Shown in pieces: positions 55,520 through 64,000 of a DNA stretch of 64,000 nucleotides. The stretch covers positions 11,372,196-11,436,195 of the forward strand of contig NW_024609839.1 of the NCBI RefSeq assembly GCF_016920785.2, in the 5' to 3' direction. This DNA is from Ixodes scapularis. Taxonomy: Eukaryota > Arthropoda > Arachnida > Ixodida > Ixodidae. A program made the position numbers and the translations under genes. The notes beneath the pieces are model-generated. The model was not told the origin of the DNA and did not search any database. It saw only the letters and a list, made by a program, of their open reading frames with translations. Every line of letters begins with the position of its first letter. The first letter of the stretch is position 1.

Positions 55520-55635
55520 GTGCGGCAACGCCTGGAGGTGACGTTGCCAAAAACGACGGAAGCAAACAGCCTCCAAGAACGCCGGAGCGCTCCCACACTC
55601 TCGACGCCCCGCATTGCACTGACGCGCCTGCAACG

Positions 55636-58600
55636 GTGTCCAACAACCTAAACGTTGTTATCGATGGCCAAAACGCATCGACACTCGTTGACACCGGGGC
55701 AGACTACTCAGTATTGAGTGGGAGGCTCTCTCGCCACCTTCGAAAAGTCACGACGCCGTGGGATGGACCGCAGATACGAACCGCCGGAGGACACCTCATC
55801 ACGCCTGTCGGAAGGTGCACCGCTCGCGTCGAAATTCACGGCGAGACGTGTCCTGTGAAATTCGTCATTCTACAAGACTGTTCCAGAGACGTCATTCTCG
55901 GCATGGACTTTTTGTGTGAATACGGCGCCGTCATCGACCTTGGAGAAAACAGATTGACGCTGCGGACACCTGTACCGCCTTCAGAGAAACTCCAAACTGC
56001 GTCAGCCGCCGTCCGAGTCGCTGCCGACCACGTGAATCTGCCGCCGCGATCAAGTGTTGTCGTACCTGTCGTGACCGATGCAGCTACCCGTAGCGAAGTT
56101 CTTCTGGAAGGTAACCTCCAGTTGCTCCTGGGAAGAGGAATAGGCGTCGCACGAGGAGTAGCTGAACTTCAGGATGGCCGCACTGTGGTCCTCGTGACGA
56201 ACTTCCGGAATGAAACGCAACACCTCACGAAAGGTGCAGCCGTTGGCCACGTCGAGGATCTCCGAAACTCGGCCGAAATCGCCGCCATTACTGATGAATC
56301 CTCGCCGCCTCAGCAAGACGGTACGTCGCCAGCGCAACTCGACATCGACCCTAAGCTTCCGGACCCAAAACGACGGCAGCTGATGAACCTCCTCGCCGAA
56401 TACCGTGACTGCTTTGCGACGTCGTCGAAGGTACGCCAAACAGCCGTTGCGAAGCACCGCATCATTACCGAGGACGACGCGCGCCCTGTGCATCGATCAC
56501 CGTACAGAGTCTCCGTTAAAGAAAGGGAGGTGATCCAGGAGCAAGTTCAAGAGATGCTGAACGACGACATAATCCAGCCATCAAGCAGTCCGTGGGCCTC
56601 TCCAGTCGTACTGGTTAAGAAGAAGGACGGAACGCTTCGGTTCTGCGTGGACTACCGGCAGCTGAACGCGGTGACGAAGAAAGACGTCTACCCACTCCCC
56701 CGAATCGACGACACGTTAGACCGGCTGCGCCACTCTCGATACTTCTCATCGATGGACCTGAAGAGCGGCTACTGGCAGATCGAAGTCGACGAACGGGACC
56801 GAGAGAAGACAGCTTTCGTCACGCCGGATAGGCTGTACGAGTTCAAGGTAATGCCCTTCGGACTATGTACGGCGCCAGCAACTTTTCAGCGTGTTATGGA
56901 CACCGTACTGGCAGGACTGAAGTGGCAGAGCTGTCTGGTCTACCTCGATGACGTCGTGGTGTTTTCCAGCGACTTCGACGAGCACTTGCGACGACTCCGA
57001 GCTGTTCTTCAAGCCATACGGACCGCTGGACTCACCCTCAAGCCGTCAAAGTGTCGGTTCGCCTATGACGAACTGAAGTTTCTAGGTCACGTGGTTAGCA
57101 ACGAAGGCGTGCGCCCAGACCCTGAGAAGACTCGCGCCGTCGCGTCATTTCCAGTGCCGACAGACAAAAAGGCCGTGCGAAGATTCCTTGGACTGTGCGC
57201 CTACTATCGTCGCTTCGTTCGGGATTTCGCACGGATTTCCGCACCGCTCACAAACCTCACGAAGGACGCCGAGAGGTTCGAATGGGCCGAGGAACAGCAG
57301 CAGGCATTCGACGAGCTGAAGCGACGACTCCAGACGCCTCCGGTCCTTGGACATTTCGATCAGGATGCGGACACCGAGATTCACACTGACGCAAGTAACG
57401 CAGGACTTGGCGCGGTACTAGTTCAAGTACAAGAAGGCACCGAACGAGTCATCGCCTACGCAAGTCGGACACTGTCCAAGGCAGAGAGAAATTACTCCAC
57501 GACTGAGAAAGGATGCCTTGCGGTCGTCTGGGCAATCACGAAGTTTCGTCCGTACTTGTGCGGAAGCCCGTTCCGCGTAGTCACGGACCACCACTCGCTC
57601 TGCTGGCTTGCGAACCTCAAGGACCCGTCAGGACGCCTCGCTCGATGGAGCCTCCGGCTACAAGAGTTCAACATGACTGTGGTTTACAAGTCAGGACACA
57701 AGCACAGCGACGCTGACTGCCTGTCCAGGGCCCCTGTCGAAACACCTTCCGGCAGCAGCGACGACGATGATGACGAGTGCTTTCTAGGGCCAGTGAACAC
57801 CGATGACATGGCACGACGTCAACGAGACGATCCGGAGCTGCGAGCCTTAATCGAGCACCTGGAAGGGCGCGGCGGTACCGTACCCCGTGTTTTCTCACGA
57901 GCCGTGCCGACCTTCACCATTCGGCAAGGTGTACTCTACAAAGAGAACTTCGGGAACAACAACTCGCCGTGGCTGCTGGTAATACCGACCGACCTTCGAG
58001 GGGAGATCTTTCAAGCATGTCACGACGACCCGACGTCCGGACACCTTGGATACAGCCGGACACTGGCCCGTATTCGTGAAAAGTATTACTGGCCCAAGCT
58101 CCCCAAGACCGTCCACCTGTACACACGATCATGCCACGAGTGCCACCGACACAAGAAACCTCCGACGAGGCCGGCCGGACTCCTGCAGCCTATTTATCCT
58201 CCAACTGCACCCTTCCAGCAGATCGGAATGGATCTACTTGGTCCTTTTCCGCCTTCGACGTCGGGGAACCGCTGGATCATCGTCGCCACAGATTATCTCA
58301 CGCGGTACGCCGAAACGAAAGCTCTTCCTTCGGGGACTGCTGTGGAAGTTGCCAAGTTTTTCATTGAGTCCATCGTCCTCCGGCACGGCGCTCCAGAAGT
58401 TCTGATTACAGATCGCGGATCATCGTTCATGGCACAACTGACCCAAGAAATCTTCCGACTCAGTCACACCAGCCATCGTCGTACAACTGCGTACCACCCG
58501 CAGACCAACGGGCTGACGGAGCGACTCAACAAGACAATCGCCGATATGATCTCTATGTACGTCGACGTAGAGCACAAGACGTGGGACGAGGTGCTGCCCT

Positions 58601-59070
58601 ACGTCACGTTCGCCTACAATACGGCGGTTCAAGAGACCACTGGATTCACCCCTTTCCAGCTGGTACATGGTCGGAAGGTAACGACCATGCTGGACGCCAT
58701 GTTGCCCCATGAGCCATCTGACAACGAGAGCGACGACGCCCAGGCGGTTGCTCAACGCGCCGAAGAAGTTCGCCAGCTCGCCCGACTCCTGATTCAAGAC
58801 CAGCAACGCGTCGACGCCGGCCGCTACAACCTTCGTCGCAGGGACGTCCACTTCCAGCCCGGAGATAGGGTGTGGGCATGGACGCCCATCCGTCGCCGCG
58901 GCCTCAGTGAGAAATTGCTGAAACGATACTTTGGACCCTACAAAGTGCTTCGTCGCCTCGGTGATCTTAACTACGAAGTCCTCCCCGACGGAACGCGCCC
59001 ATCTGCAAGACGTCAGCCGCGACCCGAGGTGGTGCACGTCGTCCGGCTGAAGCCGTATTACGAACGATAG
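55636..59070 (+). CDS. pol: Pol polyprotein of the Ty3/gypsy element (PR-RT-RH-IN)
   Basis: Counted from the GTG at the left edge there are 1,144 residues; the frame is open further upstream, so this is not a claimed start. Aspartic protease DTG at 19-21; reverse transcriptase from about 326, with YLDD at 436-439; RNase H TDAS at 584-587; integrase HHCC zinc finger from H796 to the CHEC at 833-836; catalytic triad D866, D926, E962 (D-D-35-E); GPY/F motif near 1098-1102. No chromodomain follows. All key residues are present and no stop or frameshift interrupts it. Confidence 0.96.
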   Translation: MSNNLNVVIDGQNASTLVDTGADYSVLSGRLSRHLRKVTTPWDGPQIRTAGGHLITPVGRCTARVEIHGETCPVKFVILQDCSRDVILGMDFLCEYGAVIDLGENRLTLRTPVPPSEKLQTASAAVRVAADHVNLPPRSSVVVPVVTDAATRSEVLLEGNLQLLLGRGIGVARGVAELQDGRTVVLVTNFRNETQHLTKGAAVGHVEDLRNSAEIAAITDESSPPQQDGTSPAQLDIDPKLPDPKRRQLMNLLAEYRDCFATSSKVRQTAVAKHRIITEDDARPVHRSPYRVSVKEREVIQEQVQEMLNDDIIQPSSSPWASPVVLVKKKDGTLRFCVDYRQLNAVTKKDVYPLPRIDDTLDRLRHSRYFSSMDLKSGYWQIEVDERDREKTAFVTPDRLYEFKVMPFGLCTAPATFQRVMDTVLAGLKWQSCLVYLDDVVVFSSDFDEHLRRLRAVLQAIRTAGLTLKPSKCRFAYDELKFLGHVVSNEGVRPDPEKTRAVASFPVPTDKKAVRRFLGLCAYYRRFVRDFARISAPLTNLTKDAERFEWAEEQQQAFDELKRRLQTPPVLGHFDQDADTEIHTDASNAGLGAVLVQVQEGTERVIAYASRTLSKAERNYSTTEKGCLAVVWAITKFRPYLCGSPFRVVTDHHSLCWLANLKDPSGRLARWSLRLQEFNMTVVYKSGHKHSDADCLSRAPVETPSGSSDDDDDECFLGPVNTDDMARRQRDDPELRALIEHLEGRGGTVPRVFSRAVPTFTIRQGVLYKENFGNNNSPWLLVIPTDLRGEIFQACHDDPTSGHLGYSRTLARIREKYYWPKLPKTVHLYTRSCHECHRHKKPPTRPAGLLQPIYPPTAPFQQIGMDLLGPFPPSTSGNRWIIVATDYLTRYAETKALPSGTAVEVAKFFIESIVLRHGAPEVLITDRGSSFMAQLTQEIFRLSHTSHRRTTAYHPQTNGLTERLNKTIADMISMYVDVEHKTWDEVLPYVTFAYNTAVQETTGFTPFQLVHGRKVTTMLDAMLPHEPSDNESDDAQAVAQRAEEVRQLARLLIQDQQRVDAGRYNLRRRDVHFQPGDRVWAWTPIRRRGLSEKLLKRYFGPYKVLRRLGDLNYEVLPDGTRPSARRQPRPEVVHVVRLKPYYER

Positions 59071-59195
59071 AACTTTCCACTCTCGTCGACGGGTGAACTG
59101 TGAACTGCGGCTCGCGATTCTGCTGCCTTTTTGTTTTGGATTTGTTTTTGTTTGTTGTTTTTCGTTTTGTGCTGCATCGGGACGATGCACTTTTT

Positions 59196-59209
59196 AAAGG
59201 GGGGGGGGA
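59196..59209 (+). other. Polypurine tract
   Basis: AAAGGGGGGGGGGA lies 3 nt before the 3' LTR, the expected plus-strand primer. Confidence 0.85.
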
Positions 59210-59212
59210 TAA

Positions 59213-59576
59213 TGCCGCGCGCAGGGTCACGGACTTGTAGAAAGTTCTCGTTCACTCTTGCTGCGGACATAACTATCGTTCATCCCTGTTTTTTGTTGTT
59301 CTAGAAAGTGCTTGTTCATTCTCGCCCCGAGCGCGCTACGCTCGAACCTTCTCCGCCGAATCTTCGAGATACTGACTCACTCTAGATAAGAGGCCGCCCG
59401 CGACCTTGTCGAGTCAGTCTCGCCCCAGCGCTCGATTCTGCTGACACGCCGACTTCGACGCCCGCGACGCTCTGCTTTCTTCTGTTTTCTTCTTTATTTT
59501 TGGCACAAGTTCGCCACATTAAACGTTTATTTCTGTTTATTTCTTGTTTATTGGTCACGACTCACCACCCGTGACA
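59213..59576 (+). repeat. 3' LTR of the Ty3/gypsy element
   Basis: 364 nt, near-identical to the 5' LTR; differences are one C/T, one T/A, a 1-nt T insertion and a 4-nt deletion. It is followed directly by the GTAT duplication. Confidence 0.97.
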
Positions 59577-59580
59577 GTAT

Positions 59581-61081
59581 TACCAGTGTGATCGCGGCTT
59601 CGTCGCCACCGGTTTTCTATTTATTCGGTCTGGTTCGTTGGCTCCAGACGCTATAAACTTCATCTCGGGTACGCGCAACTGTACCAGAAAATCTGGGAAG
59701 AATGCGACAACTCATATCTATCCTCAACCGTAGACTACAGAGACTCAACTTTAGTGCCTCTTGAAAGACGCCAGGTGACTACACTCGCCAGACATCGCGT
59801 CTATGGTGAAGGGCACGAGTAACAACGTTTTAAACAGACCATCTTCCCTCTCTTCCAAACATCTATACACTTTTTTCCACAAAGGTGCAGCCATCTTGAA
59901 TCGTGTCACTTCTGGTATGCTGTAAAACATCGTTTTGATCTCTCCAAGACGCCGGAAGGTGTTTACAAAAAATACGAGATCGTTACACATTCTTGTTTTG
60001 CTTGACCTGTATTTTCTCGCATATTCTAGGTTGAAATATTTGATTATTTTTTCGTCCCGCATATCAGATGCGGAACCCACGTGACTGAGAACGACAGGAA
60101 CCAGAAAACGTCTATACGGACCAGGTTTCCACCTTTTTTTTTTTCTAGTTACAATTACGCTAGTACAGCGCATTTTCTTTTTTACCGCTGCATTAACTCG
60201 TCCTTCTCTCTCTCTCCTACAATTGCGATCTCGCATTTGCAATTGCAGCCAGACAAGGAGACAGCCCTTCCGGACCTTCAGAGATTGACTCACACGCATT
60301 TCGTCACGATTACAGTTTACCTCGCGTTTCAGGTCACTGCGTCGCCACCGGGCAGGCGGAAATAGACCGTTAGGAGCCTCGTTGACTGGCGCCGTCCAAT
60401 ACAATGGGCCTACTTTAAGAAAGCGTCGGTGCAACCGCGCGGAAACGTCGTAACTCGTTTCTTTTTTTTTTCTTTCTTTACTTTGGTGCAGACACGCGCA
60501 AAGTGCGGCACAGTTAGTACAAACACACAACGTCCGGTTGTCGTATCAAGCCGTAGGCGCAATGCTCACACATGCAAACTACACAATGTTCGCAGCAGTC
60601 ATGATGCGACTCAAGCATGTTCGAAACGCTTCATACATATTTCAAACATGTCCACCGACAGTGTTGAAAATGTGCCATAAGAAAGAACGACACCTCAGAC
60701 AGTGCCCGCATACTTTCTTTGGTATGATGTATTCGCGGTGTGATCGCGGCTTTTGATTATAAAATTAGTTCTAACTATGGACTAGTAACTATTAAAGGGC
60801 GATTTCGCTTCATTTTTGTTTTTGAAAACAACAATGCAATCCTCTTCAGCATCACCTACGAAGACCACACGTCAAATATTACGACCTAGCTTTGTCTAAA
60901 TGTTCCTTAAACGGTGCGGCAGACTTTGCAACGCGCCAAGTTGCCGAAATCGGCACACTCTGGCGGGCGAATCAAGGTGCAACCAACAAAGCAATCGAGG
61001 CCACAACGTGGCCGTAACCATCATTGAGCTAAACGTCATCACAATTGCCCCCCCCCCCCCCTCTCTTTTTTCTTTTTTTAC
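59581..61081. other. Non-coding stretch after the Ty3 element
   Basis: It holds repeat family R copy 2 near 60.6 kb, T-rich runs, and a C tract at about 61048-61060. A 259-codon open frame on the minus strand (59751-60530) has no recognisable motif. Confidence 0.4.
60590..60765 (+). repeat. Dispersed repeat family R, copy 2 (empty)
   Basis: CGCTTCATACATATTTCAAAC, CATGTCCACCGACAGTG and GGTATGATGTAT, then GTGTGATCGCGGCTT. It is uninterrupted at the point where copy 1 carries the Ty3 element. Confidence 0.7.
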
Positions 61082-62358
61082 TAGTGATGGATTAAATCTG
61101 CCGATCTGCCGACTCGGCAAAGTTCGGCACATGCCGAACTTTCGGCCGAACTTTCAAGGGAAAGTTTGGCAAATATTCGGAAAAAGTTCGGCAAACGACT
61201 GCGCACGCGCGAGAACGCGAATGGTCCACGGATTGCAAATAACACCGTGCGGTCGTGCGGTTACCATTGTACAGTGTAGTACAACCAGCGGTTACGTCCA
61301 GGTGTGGAGTAGGCAACACGGTAACTGTGCGTCTGTGAGCCTTTGCGAGTGTGGTTCTCTTCAATATGTTCTGCCTCAAGAACAGAAGATCGACCCGTAA
61401 TTTACGCAGTCCACTGCGCAAACGGCAAATGGTGCAGTACATTCTGGATAACTGGATTTTCCATTTGATATGTCCACTGATGGAACAAGGTAGTTGAAAT
61501 ATTGACTGACAAGTACTTAAAGCAATCCTCGGAATTATAAAAATCCTGTGATCGGCTCACAAGTAGATTGTGACAAAACAAAATAATATTGCTTTTTAAT
61601 TAGCGTTATTTTCCGGTTTTTATGTATCCGCATAAACTGAACACAAAATTATTATGCTCGACGTTGCACATCCGACATTCCTAAATCTTCCCATCTTCCT
61701 ATACGTACGTGTGTGGTGTCCTAACATCAGAAACGGGCATTTTAAAGATTAAAAACAAGGTGTTGTGAATATGGGACGCACACTTTCATGCAAAGCTGAC
61801 GTCAAGTGACTCAAATCCAGAACATGCATATTTACAATATTATTGTAAGCTCTTCTGCTGGAGGCTCAGCGACCGTTGCATCCGTTTTCGAGCACGAAAT
61901 GGTGACTCCCAGAGAAAGTGAGAACGCAGTAATTTTGCCTTTATTTTAGGAATGTACACATACTTGTCAGCTTACGCTGATGAGGCCTCAAAACATAAAC
62001 TCGCGTATAGGAATTGCGCGACTGCGCGCGCTACTAGCATACCTCGTTGTCACACTACTTCTGCAAGATGTCAGTGTAAAATTGCCACTAAACACACAAA
62101 ATGGCACCGATACAATTATCTTGTAGAATATCACCTTATTTAGTAATATCTGTATCGATATGTATTACGGGTTGCATTTAAATTAAGAAAAATACATAAA
62201 ACCTTTTTTCGCCGTGAAAAACTAAATATCAACTTTAAGTCTGGCAACGGCAAGATTCGGCAAAGATTCTGCCGAATCTTGGCCGAAACTTTAGAAAAAT
62301 TCGGCAAAAGTACGGCTTTGTCGAATCCTAAGATTCGGCACCAAAATTTTCGATTCGA
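61082..62358. mobile_element. Relic element with GCCGAA/TTCGGC arms (hAT-like?)
   Basis: The left side starts TAGTGATGG and has clustered TGCCGA, AGTTCGGCA and TTTCGGCCGAA words; the right side (62232-62345) has AAGATTCGGCA, TTCTGCCGAATC and TTGGCCGAAA. The middle is about 1 kb of AT-rich non-coding sequence. The right terminus and target duplication are not found; it appears cut where BEL/Pao integrase sequence begins. Confidence 0.5.
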
Positions 62359-63990
62359 CTAAAGTGTCTGGGCTGCGCAATATTTCCCACAGAGCCCTGA
62401 AGTCTTTCGCAGCCCTCTTGAACGTAAGGGTATTATCACTGTAAATTGTGCTCGGGATTCCTCTACGAGCCACGAAGCGTCGAAGGGCCAGAAGACTGTA
62501 GTGGCTACGAAACAGACGAGCTCTAGGTGTACAGCTCGAGTGTTTGCGCAAGTTAAAAGGGAAATGTACGCCTTTACGTCGTCACCGTCGGCCATGACAA
62601 ACAAAAGGTCCCGCAAAATCGAATCCTACGACTTGGAAGGGGTGGCCCTCGTGGACTCTGTCCCTAAGTAGCTGTGCGACTGGTGCACTGGCTGGCTGTT
62701 CAGAAAAGCGTCGACATACCCGACACTAGCCGATCGCCACCTTCATCGTTTTCCGGGTGCTAAGCAGCCAAAACCCTTCAAGTAACTCCGTCATCGTCAC
62801 CTGAACCCCTGCATGTAAGGAAGGTGCCCTGATGGGCCGAGGCGGCTACTAGCTTGCTCAGGTGATGATTTTTCGGTAGAATAATAGGATGCCTTGCACC
62901 CTCCGGAAGTAAGCGAGGCGGCTACTAGATTGCTAAGTGATGATCTCTCGGTAGAATAATAGAATGCCTCGCACCCTCCGGAAGTAAGGCGTGCTGCAGT
63001 CGGCCACAGATCCGAATAAAGCAAGTCTCGTCAATGAAAGGTTGTAGATCCTTTATCTTTGATCTCGACGAGATGTCCTCACGTCAGGACCGAGCACGAA
63101 TCTCGGCGTCAGAGGATTCATGCCGAGCATGTCTGATCCACAAGTGCTCTGCGTCTCAAATTTCCAACGCCAACAAGGAGAGCTCCGTTGACCCTCTCGG
63201 TCGTCGACAATTTTGGACGAAGCGCAGGACCCAATCCGTGACCCGCAACACCCTCGTGTAGCTTCCGAAGTTCTCCAAAATCAGAAGTGGGGTCGGCACA
63301 CTTGCATCGTTGAGCAAAACATTCACTTTGTGTCGTCTTTCCACTTTGATATCACTGGGCAGATCATTGGCTGGAGACGCCAGAGGGGCCAGCCTACCCG
63401 GTAGCGCATAAGCCAAACTGGTCCGAACCGCCACCCATCGTGGGCAGCTGCCTCACGGTTTTTCCTCTAGTCATAAAGTCAGCTGGATTTATGCTGCCGG
63501 GACAGTGGTGCCAGCTGGAGGATTTCCATAACCTGGTTTCATACGAATGGTTTCCAATCGGTCGCACATCCCCAGATCCAACCCACCGTTATCATGGAGT
63601 CCGTCCAGTACCATACTTCGATGCCAGTATCAAATATGTTTGTTCGCAAGAATACATCATGGCGTGCTCCCAATAGCGCTCCCTTCAATTCGAGGCGCGG
63701 CAGGGACAGCGTCTTTAAAGGAACAACTCTTGCTTCAGCGATAAGTAAAGTCACGATAACACCTCCTGTGTTTTCCACGGCGCGCAAGTATGCACAGACC
63801 TCGTATGCGCTAGGACTGGCGTCGGTGAACACATACTATAGTTGCAAAGAATTCAGTTCCCCATCCATCCGCAGGAGACATCTCGGTGTTGTGACTAACC
63901 CTCGATCTCTCAATTCGGTGCTCCCCGCCATCCATTTTTTATGTAGGTCCTCTTGCAGCTCATCGTCCACTCCTACTCCTCGCTGCCACA
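62350..63990 (-). pseudogene. Degenerate BEL/Pao retrotransposon pol
   Basis: Read on the minus strand from the window end inward: an RNase H region (TDASPSAYEVCAYLRAVEN, LKTLSLPRLELKGALLGAR, VWYWTDSMITVGWI), then LRFVQNCRRPRGSTELSLL, then integrase (AYISLLTCANTRAVHLELV and, in another frame, LLALRRFVARRGIPSTIYSD). Several frame changes and stops separate the pieces, so it is not functional. Integrase similarity stops at about 62358, next to the GCCGAA-arm relic. The element probably continues beyond the window. Confidence 0.9.
62839..62988. repeat. 75-nt tandem duplication inside the BEL/Pao relic
   Basis: Two adjacent units beginning GAGGCGGCTACTAG and ending CACCCTCCGGAAGTAAG, about 90% alike by eye. 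Confidence 0.85.
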
Positions 63991-64000
63991 TTCCCTGGAA

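Larger units (their letters stand above)
53736..59576 (+). mobile_element. Complete Ty3/gypsy LTR retrotransposon
   Basis: A full element: LTRs of 367 and 364 nt, TG...CA ends, primer-binding site, gag, pol and polypurine tract, bounded by a 4-bp duplication GTAT (53732-53735 and 59577-59580). Both ORFs are open throughout. By eye the LTRs differ at only two substitutions and two small indels, so the insertion is recent. The domain order protease-RT-RNase H-integrase with a GPY/F module and no chromodomain is Ty3/gypsy. Confidence 0.97.

Noticed and set aside
59751..60530. 259-codon open frame on the minus strand
   Set aside because: Long for chance, but composition follows T- and C-rich tracts (runs of Lys and Arg), there is no motif, and it spans part of a dispersed repeat.

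Overview
This is a eukaryotic nuclear window dominated by one large, intron-rich gene and by transposable elements. Spliceosomal introns, a teneurin gene, tRNA-derived SINEs that look like those of ticks, a Ty3/gypsy element and a decayed BEL/Pao element point to an arthropod. My best guess is a chelicerate, probably a tick. That guess rests on the repeat flavour and the Ten-m-like protein, not on a search.

The one host gene I can support is a teneurin on the + strand. I can chain 23 coding exons from the transmembrane exon (10287-10495) to the stop codon at 42678-42680. Every junction is GT-AG and every codon phase is compatible, giving about 2,746 codons. The order is transmembrane helix, a long acidic linker with a furin-type site, membrane-proximal beta domain, eight EGF-like repeats, Cys-rich block, TTR-like domain, FN-plug region, NHL propeller, YD shell, RHS core and the C-terminal Tox-GHH/TCAP region. 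One exon is only 27 nt long. Most of the cytoplasmic N-terminus must lie upstream; one candidate intracellular exon is seen at 8208-8298. A 3' UTR of about 2.1 kb is likely, with AATAAA signals near 44791-44806.

Repeats fill most of the rest. Upstream (1-8 kb) lie two TIR-bounded minisatellites in opposite orientation, rich in GTCACGTGAC, one of them nested in a hAT-like element with an 8-bp target duplication. Teneurin introns hold a decayed LINE, a 14-bp minisatellite, foldback elements and a private repeat family. Downstream (45-64 kb) lie a near-perfect 100-bp hairpin, PIF/Harbinger-like MITEs, tRNA-type SINEs, a second hAT-like element (49763-52184, perfect 8-bp TSD), an apparently intact Ty3/gypsy retrotransposon (53736-59576, near-identical LTRs, 4-bp TSD), a relic with GCCGAA-rich arms, and a broken BEL/Pao pol on the minus strand.

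I found no defence island, CRISPR array or new enzymatic system. The most unusual signals are the hAT-like elements whose arms are arrays of a family-specific short palindrome, the CACGTG arrays, the skippable teneurin microexon, and a paralogous empty site for the Ty3 insertion.
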